DNA of 7,568 nt from contig JAZDIB010000041.1 of assembly GCA_043805355.1 (NCBI GenBank), forward strand, positions 1 through 7,568, given 5' to 3'. The notes under the pieces were generated by a model. That model was not told the origin of the DNA. It saw nothing but the letters and a program-made list of their open reading frames with translations, and did no database searches. Position numbers and translations under genes: made by a program. The stretch is from JAHJRN01 sp043805355 (lineage in GTDB: Bacteria; Patescibacteriota; Patescibacteriia; 2-12-FULL-60-25). Below, piece by piece: positions 5,034 to 7,568 of this stretch (positions are counted from its first letter, which is position 1; each line of letters starts with the position of its first letter).

Positions 5034-5428
5034 TCACGCGTTGACGAGGATGAGGAAGACGACGGCCACGGCCCAGATCGCCATGAGATGGCGCCGATGC
5101 CGATGACGGTCCGCGAGGCATGCGTGTCATGCCGATGCAGGCCGAGCGAGACCAGCACATCAAGGGCCAGCATCCCGAGCGCGAATCCCGGCACGACGAA
5201 CGCCCAGGGCCAGGTGCGTACGTCGTCGATGCCGAGATAGACGTTGAAGTGCAGGACGGTCACGCCGGAGCGCAGGGCATCCGGAAGGATACGGACAAGA
5301 TACAGGATGCTGATGCCGACAAAGAGGACGACCGTTCCGACGGTCGTCCAGCGGACAAACGGATCCTGCACCGCCCGTCGCGCGGAAAATTTCCACTCCT
5401 CCCACCGCATGCCCGTATCGTAGGCCAT
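5034..5428 (-). CDS. Small three-helix membrane protein, apparently frameshifted near 5085
   Basis: The ATG at 5428 has GAGG 6 nt upstream. In the first frame, 115 residues give a cytoplasmic basic N-terminus, a first helix WTTVGTVVLFVGISILYLV (27-45), the segment LHFNVYLGIDDV (59-70), a second helix WPWAFVVPGFALGMLALDVL (73-92), then LHRHDTHASRTVIGIGAI. After the TCA at 5086-5084 this frame turns hydrophilic (a serine run, then Arg/His-rich) and stays open far into mraY. One base over, ATG at 5084 begins MAIWAVAVVFLILVNA and stops at 5034, 8 nt before mraY. Joining the two restores a third helix and a tidy junction of about 131 aa, with G/C-ending codons on both sides. I infer a single-base deletion, assembly error or programmed slip at about 5082-5090. 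A membrane protein with an HYNIYFGID-like motif is, from memory, common in Patescibacteria; its role is unknown. Confidence 0.7.
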
Positions 5429-5453
5429 CCGCGGCCTCGCGAAAAGGGGCGGT

Positions 5454-5708
5454 TCAAGCTGGTCTGTTGATGACTTTCGTGACGGCGGGGACGCGCTCCC
5501 GGAGCGTCTCCTCGATGAGGCCGGAAACGGTCAAGTCCGCCATGGGACATCCGGCGCAGGCCCCGTGCAGACGCACCGTCACGACCCCGGTCGCCGAGTC
5601 GATCTCGAGCAGTTCGACGTCCCCGCCGTGGAGCGCCAGGGCGCCGCGGATTTCGAGTAACGCAACCTCCACGTCGGCCTTCAGGGAGGCTGTGTCGGGT
5701 CTGTCCAT
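5454..5708 (-). CDS. NifU C-terminal-domain protein (Fe-S cluster scaffold)
   Basis: The 84-aa product is a stand-alone NifU-like domain. The middle has ALHGGDVELLEID (25-37) and GVVTVRLHGACAGCPMADLT (41-60), with the CxxC cysteines at 51 and 54. The tail SGLIEETLRERVPAVTKVI (62-80) is the closing helix and strand of the domain. Such proteins hold a 4Fe-4S cluster between two subunits and pass it to client enzymes. The start at 5708 follows the probable -10 box by 8 nt, so the mRNA may have almost no leader. The small membrane protein follows after 25 nt with its own GAGG site. It is first in the wall operon, and no Fe-S assembly partner is in the window. Plain NfuA-type scaffolds are usually longer; this is the short form. 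Confidence 0.9.
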   Translation of the reverse strand: MDRPDTASLKADVEVALLEIRGALALHGGDVELLEIDSATGVVTVRLHGACAGCPMADLTVSGLIEETLRERVPAVTKVINRPA

Positions 5709-5710
5709 AT

Positions 5711-5734
5711 GACGCTAAGCTACGCTTCAGCGTC
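5711..5734. promoter_or_regulatory. Palindrome over the nifU promoter, possible operator
   Basis: GACGCTAAGC (5711-5720) is followed by TAC and then by GCTT-C-AGCGTC (5724-5734), a 10-bp inverted repeat broken only by one extra C. It covers the nifU -10 box and part of its spacer and lies upstream of the rpmA -35 box. It would be at most marginally transcribed from the nifU promoter, so a protein-binding DNA site is more likely than an RNA hairpin. It does not match the IscR site as I know it. Confidence 0.4.
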
Positions 5735-5745
5735 CGCCTTGACAA
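5717..5745 (-). promoter_or_regulatory. Probable promoter of the nifU-mraY-ftsW-murG operon
   Basis: On the minus strand TTGTCA (5745-5740) lies 17 nt before TAGCTT (5722-5717). The -35 box is good and the -10 box weak. The -10 ends 8 nt before the ATG, so the transcript would start at or next to the start codon. The -35 box overlaps that of the divergent rpmA promoter by five bases. Confidence 0.45.
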
Positions 5746-5767
5746 GGAGCCCATGTTTCCGTATGAT
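5739..5767 (+). promoter_or_regulatory. Strong sigma70-type promoter of rpmA
   Basis: TTGACA (5739-5744) is followed by a 17-nt spacer and TATGAT (5762-5767), which matches five of six -10 bases. Transcription should begin near 5774, leaving about 18 nt of leader before ATG 5792. No Shine-Dalgarno sequence is visible in that leader. Confidence 0.8.
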
Positions 5768-5791
5768 TCCGCCACTCGACACCCATCATAT

Positions 5792-6091
5792 ATGGCACAT
5801 AAGAAAGCCGGTGGCTCCACAAGTTACGGTCGCGATTCCCAAGGACAGCGCCTTGGGGTCAAGAAATATGCCGGGTCCTACGCGAGGACCGGCAATATCC
5901 TCGTGCGTCAGCGCGGTTCCAAGATCCGTGCTGGCACGAACGTCTGCATGGGTTCCGACGATACGCTCTTCGCGGTCGCGGACGGCCTCGTCTCGTTCAC
6001 GCAGAAGAAGGTGAAGCGCTATACTGGCGCCTTCAAGGTCGTCAAGTTCGCCAACGTGACGCCCATCGCCGCCAAAGAGGTCAAAGCCTAA
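5792..6091 (+). CDS. rpmA: Ribosomal protein bL27
   Basis: bL27 is a 50S subunit protein whose flexible N-terminus reaches the peptidyl transferase centre. The 99-aa product begins MAHKKAGGSTSYGRDSQGQR, the family signature, then RLGVKKYAGSYARTGNILVR, QRGSKIRAGTNVCMGSDDTL and FAVADGLVSF. The lysine/arginine-rich tail is slightly longer than in the shortest homologues. The start at 5792 gives the mature MAHKK form directly, without the cleaved extension seen in Firmicutes; the frame is open upstream to 5753, but that start precedes the promoter -10. rpmA often follows rplU (bL21); here the upstream neighbour is the divergent nifU and no rplU or obg is seen. It forms a monocistronic unit ended by the hairpin at 6103. 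Confidence 0.97.
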   Translation: MAHKKAGGSTSYGRDSQGQRLGVKKYAGSYARTGNILVRQRGSKIRAGTNVCMGSDDTLFAVADGLVSFTQKKVKRYTGAFKVVKFANVTPIAAKEVKA

Positions 6092-6102
6092 GACACCAAG
6101 AG

Positions 6103-6127
6103 CCCCCGCCACCTCGGCGGGGGTTTT
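6103..6127 (+). terminator. Intrinsic terminator of rpmA
   Basis: CCCCCGCC (6103-6110) and GGCGGGGG (6116-6123) form a perfect 8-bp GC stem around the loop ACCTC, followed by TTTT. It begins 11 nt after the rpmA stop. The same stem and loop recur after the next gene (7427-7448). Confidence 0.9.
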
Positions 6128-6147
6128 GCATGCTCGCCCGACATCTC

Positions 6148-6156
6148 TGATATCAT
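6148..6156 (+). promoter_or_regulatory. Extended -10 promoter of the exported protein gene
   Basis: TGA precedes TATCAT (6151-6156), an extended -10 element with five of six consensus bases. A TTGCAT at 6126-6131 could act as -35 but with a long 19-nt spacer. The box ends 9 nt before ATG 6166, so the transcript would carry only about 2-4 leader bases. No Shine-Dalgarno is present. Confidence 0.55.
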
Positions 6157-6165
6157 TATCTCACT

Positions 6166-7413
6166 ATGAACCGCCTCCTCATCGCCTGCCTGACGCTCAC
6201 CCTGTTCGGATTCGGATGCGCGAAATCAGCACCGTCGGTCGTCGAAGCGCCAGCGGTCGAGACCGGAACCTCCACATTCGTCGCGACGCCCGGTCAACGC
6301 TTCGGCGAGATGTACTTCATCGGCGTCGACGCTTCGAACGTCGCCACGTTCGCCGGGACCACGCAGGTCTCCGGGACATATGCGACCTCCGAGCTCGACG
6401 GAAACATCTGCCTGTATCCCGACACAGGCTCGTCCGAACGGATCCCGGACTTGCGGACACGGACCGACGATTCGACCGAGACCGACACGAACCAGTTCTG
6501 CTTCTCCAACAAGGCGGTCGCGTCGGAACTCCTCGGTCAGGATGGGGGTTCGGCCACGGTCATCATCAAGGGATTCTCCGGCATGGTCGTGGATTCGTCC
6601 CAGCCACCGACATCGGAGCTCGTGAGCGTCGTGTCCGTGACGCCAACCATCCTCCCGACCTCGATCGATTTCGTCATCACGCCGGAGCTGAAAGCGGCGT
6701 TCGAGAAGGATTTCGCGAGCGAGACGGACTTGCGGACATCGAACGGGCTTCCGCCCGGTCATTACTTCACGTCAATAATCGCGGACGCGTCGTATATCAT
6801 CCGTCGAGACGGTCCCGGAACGTATGAGATTCTCGGTCTAGGTGGCGTTCAGACCATAGACGGTCTGCCCATCTTGGAGCCAAAGGGGCAGGGACTTCTG
6901 TATCTGTATGTCGAGCCATGGAAGGACTACGGATACTGGCAGGTGTTCGATTTGAAGGAGCGACGTATCCTGAACAGCGACTCTCCTCTTCGTATCGTAT
7001 ACTGGAACGCGATATCTCCGACCGAGGATCAGCTTATCTACATCGGAGATGAGGCCGACAAGAAATGCCCCGCGGAGAACCAGCATTGGTCGAATTGCGC
7101 CGTAGATTACGGGAGGTATCTGATCGTGAAAGACCTCACGTATTCCGATTCTGAGAAGGATCGCATGGTTGACCCATTTGACGGGACGATCTTCGCGCGT
7201 CTGCCAGCAGGATATTCGTACGCGAAGACCGTCTATCCGCCGAACCTGATGGGCGAAGGGCTCCGGTCAGCAGGTGACGTCACGTGGACGGACAAGGGAA
7301 TCCGCGCGAAGATCTATTCGGATGCGACGCCAGTCGAATATCCGGGGCCCGAACGGACGGCTCTCCGCAGCATCACCGTCCGGTTGGATCAGGCGACCGT
7401 AGACATCAAGTGA
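6166..7413 (+). CDS. Exported, possibly lipid-anchored protein of unknown function, 415 aa
   Basis: The N-terminus MNRLLIACLTLTLFGFGCAK is a signal peptide ending at Cys18. The lipobox is imperfect (GFGC has Gly where Leu is usual at -3), so lipidation is likely but not certain. After a low-complexity linker rich in Ala, Val and Thr (21-40), residues 41-137 form a possible beta-rich module (FGEMYFIGVDASNVATFAGT onward) holding Cys82 and Cys112. Residues about 160-190 look like a short helical linker. The C-terminal part (195-415) has repeated short strands such as GTYEILGLGGVQTIDG, KGQGLLYLYVEPW, YWQVFDLKERRIL and RIVYWNAISPTEDQLIYIGD, resembling beta-propeller or WD-type blades. Cys301 and Cys311 may pair. 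No catalytic motif is recognised. Codon use becomes less G/C-ending in the second half. It is a monocistronic unit with its own promoter and terminator. Confidence 0.85.
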   Translation: MNRLLIACLTLTLFGFGCAKSAPSVVEAPAVETGTSTFVATPGQRFGEMYFIGVDASNVATFAGTTQVSGTYATSELDGNICLYPDTGSSERIPDLRTRTDDSTETDTNQFCFSNKAVASELLGQDGGSATVIIKGFSGMVVDSSQPPTSELVSVVSVTPTILPTSIDFVITPELKAAFEKDFASETDLRTSNGLPPGHYFTSIIADASYIIRRDGPGTYEILGLGGVQTIDGLPILEPKGQGLLYLYVEPWKDYGYWQVFDLKERRILNSDSPLRIVYWNAISPTEDQLIYIGDEADKKCPAENQHWSNCAVDYGRYLIVKDLTYSDSEKDRMVDPFDGTIFARLPAGYSYAKTVYPPNLMGEGLRSAGDVTWTDKGIRAKIYSDATPVEYPGPERTALRSITVRLDQATVDIK

Positions 7414-7422
7414 TACGAATCA

Positions 7423-7451
7423 AAGACCCCCGCCACCTCGGCGGGGGTCTT
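7423..7451 (+). terminator. Intrinsic terminator of the exported protein gene
   Basis: AAGACCCCCGCC (7423-7434) and GGCGGGGGTCTT (7440-7451) form a perfect 12-bp stem around the loop ACCTC. It starts 9 nt after the stop codon. The T-run is short (TCTTGTAT), but the stem is stronger than that of the rpmA copy. Confidence 0.85.
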
Positions 7452-7470
7452 GTATACCCCCGACGAACAA

Positions 7471-7490
7471 CCCCGGCCGTCAGGCCGGGG
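7471..7490. repeat. Perfect GC hairpin, possible dispersed repeat or IS200/IS605-type end remnant
   Basis: CCCCGGCC (7471-7478) and GGCCGGGG (7483-7490) enclose the tetraloop GTCA; ATGAAGAGC follows. There is no T-tract on the plus strand and only TTGTT on the minus strand, so it is a poor terminator. Subterminal hairpins followed by GATGAA-like bases remind me of right ends of IS200/IS605-family elements, but no transposase or TnpB lies nearby. The rest of 7452-7524 shows no gene. Confidence 0.5.
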
Positions 7491-7524
7491 ATGAAGAGCA
7501 TCCGACCGACGACGAGCCCTGTTC

Positions 7525-7533
7525 TGGTACAGT
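7525..7533 (+). promoter_or_regulatory. Possible extended -10 element of the gene at the right edge
   Basis: TGG precedes TACAGT (7528-7533), an extended -10 pattern. It ends 9 nt before ATG 7543, exactly the spacing seen for the exported protein gene at 6156/6166. No good -35 box is seen 17 nt upstream. Confidence 0.4.
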
Positions 7534-7542
7534 GCCGGAGCT

Positions 7543-7568
7543 ATGGAATTCTCGAAACAGGCGCACTG
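7543..7568 (+). CDS. Start of an unidentified gene, cut by the right edge
   Basis: An ATG at 7543 opens a frame MEFSKQAH that runs to the end of the window. Support is positional: it follows a terminator and a -10-like box at the spacing used by its upstream neighbour. A GGAG (7537-7540) lies only 2 nt from the ATG, too close for normal ribosome binding. Eight residues are too few to name a family. Confidence 0.4.

Noticed and set aside
3219..5106. Long plus-strand open frames (3219-3998, 3775-5106) opposite ftsW and mraY
   Set aside because: Their products are charged, low-complexity Glu/Arg/Asp sequences, typical shadows of hydrophobic membrane protein genes.
4295..5428. A single 377-aa minus-strand protein from 5428 into mraY
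   Set aside because: After residue 115 it turns into Ser/Arg/His low complexity while overlapping mraY in another frame. A frameshift to the stop at 5034 explains it better.
6126..6827. 233-aa plus-strand frame over the exported protein gene
   Set aside because: It is an Arg/His-rich shifted-frame shadow; the gene at 6166 has a signal peptide, promoter and terminator.

Overview
The window is GC-rich bacterial chromosome. It carries a cell-wall gene block on the minus strand, with an Fe-S scaffold gene at its head, and a divergent plus-strand block of rpmA and a secreted protein. The lineage cannot be fixed from sequence alone. The following suggest a Candidate Phyla Radiation (Patescibacteria) genome: a MurG with a GGGTMGPVTP nucleotide loop in place of GGTGGHV; a small three-helix membrane protein with an FNVYLGID motif; a solo NifU domain; many hairpin repeats between genes; and promoter boxes placed 8-9 nt before start codons. 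This is inference from remembered family features, not a search result.

Layout. Positions 1-459 (minus) hold the N-terminal part of a GT4-type glycosyltransferase that runs off the left edge. Positions 460-643 hold its probable promoter and a paired-palindrome repeat. A complete tRNA-Lys(TTT) with its own terminator follows at 644-749. Positions 784-1701 form a cassette: two directly repeated, about 90% identical 115-bp palindromic elements flank one unrecognised 155-aa gene (minus), which has a near-consensus promoter, a perfect Shine-Dalgarno and an intrinsic terminator. Positions 1702-1789 are a branched hairpin that probably ends the murG transcript.

Positions 5708 down to 1798 (minus) read as one operon: NifU-domain protein, small membrane protein (apparently frameshifted near 5085), mraY, ftsW, murG. 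MraY makes lipid I, MurG converts it to lipid II, and FtsW polymerises lipid II at the septum, so the block covers the membrane steps of division peptidoglycan synthesis. murD and murC, often interspersed in the classical dcw order, are absent here. mraY, ftsW and murG are spaced for translational coupling (4-nt gap, then an ATGA overlap).

The 83-bp divergent region 5709-5791 holds back-to-back promoters for nifU and rpmA whose -35 boxes overlap almost completely, plus a 24-bp palindrome over the nifU -10. On the plus strand follow rpmA (bL27), a strong terminator, a 415-aa exported, possibly lipid-anchored protein of unknown function, a second terminator sharing 22 identical bases with the first, a perfect GC-rich hairpin, and the first eight codons of another gene at the right edge.

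The points most worth a second look are the repeat-flanked orphan gene, the frameshift upstream of mraY, the altered MurG active-site loop, the leaderless-looking promoter spacing and the shared -35 of nifU/rpmA.
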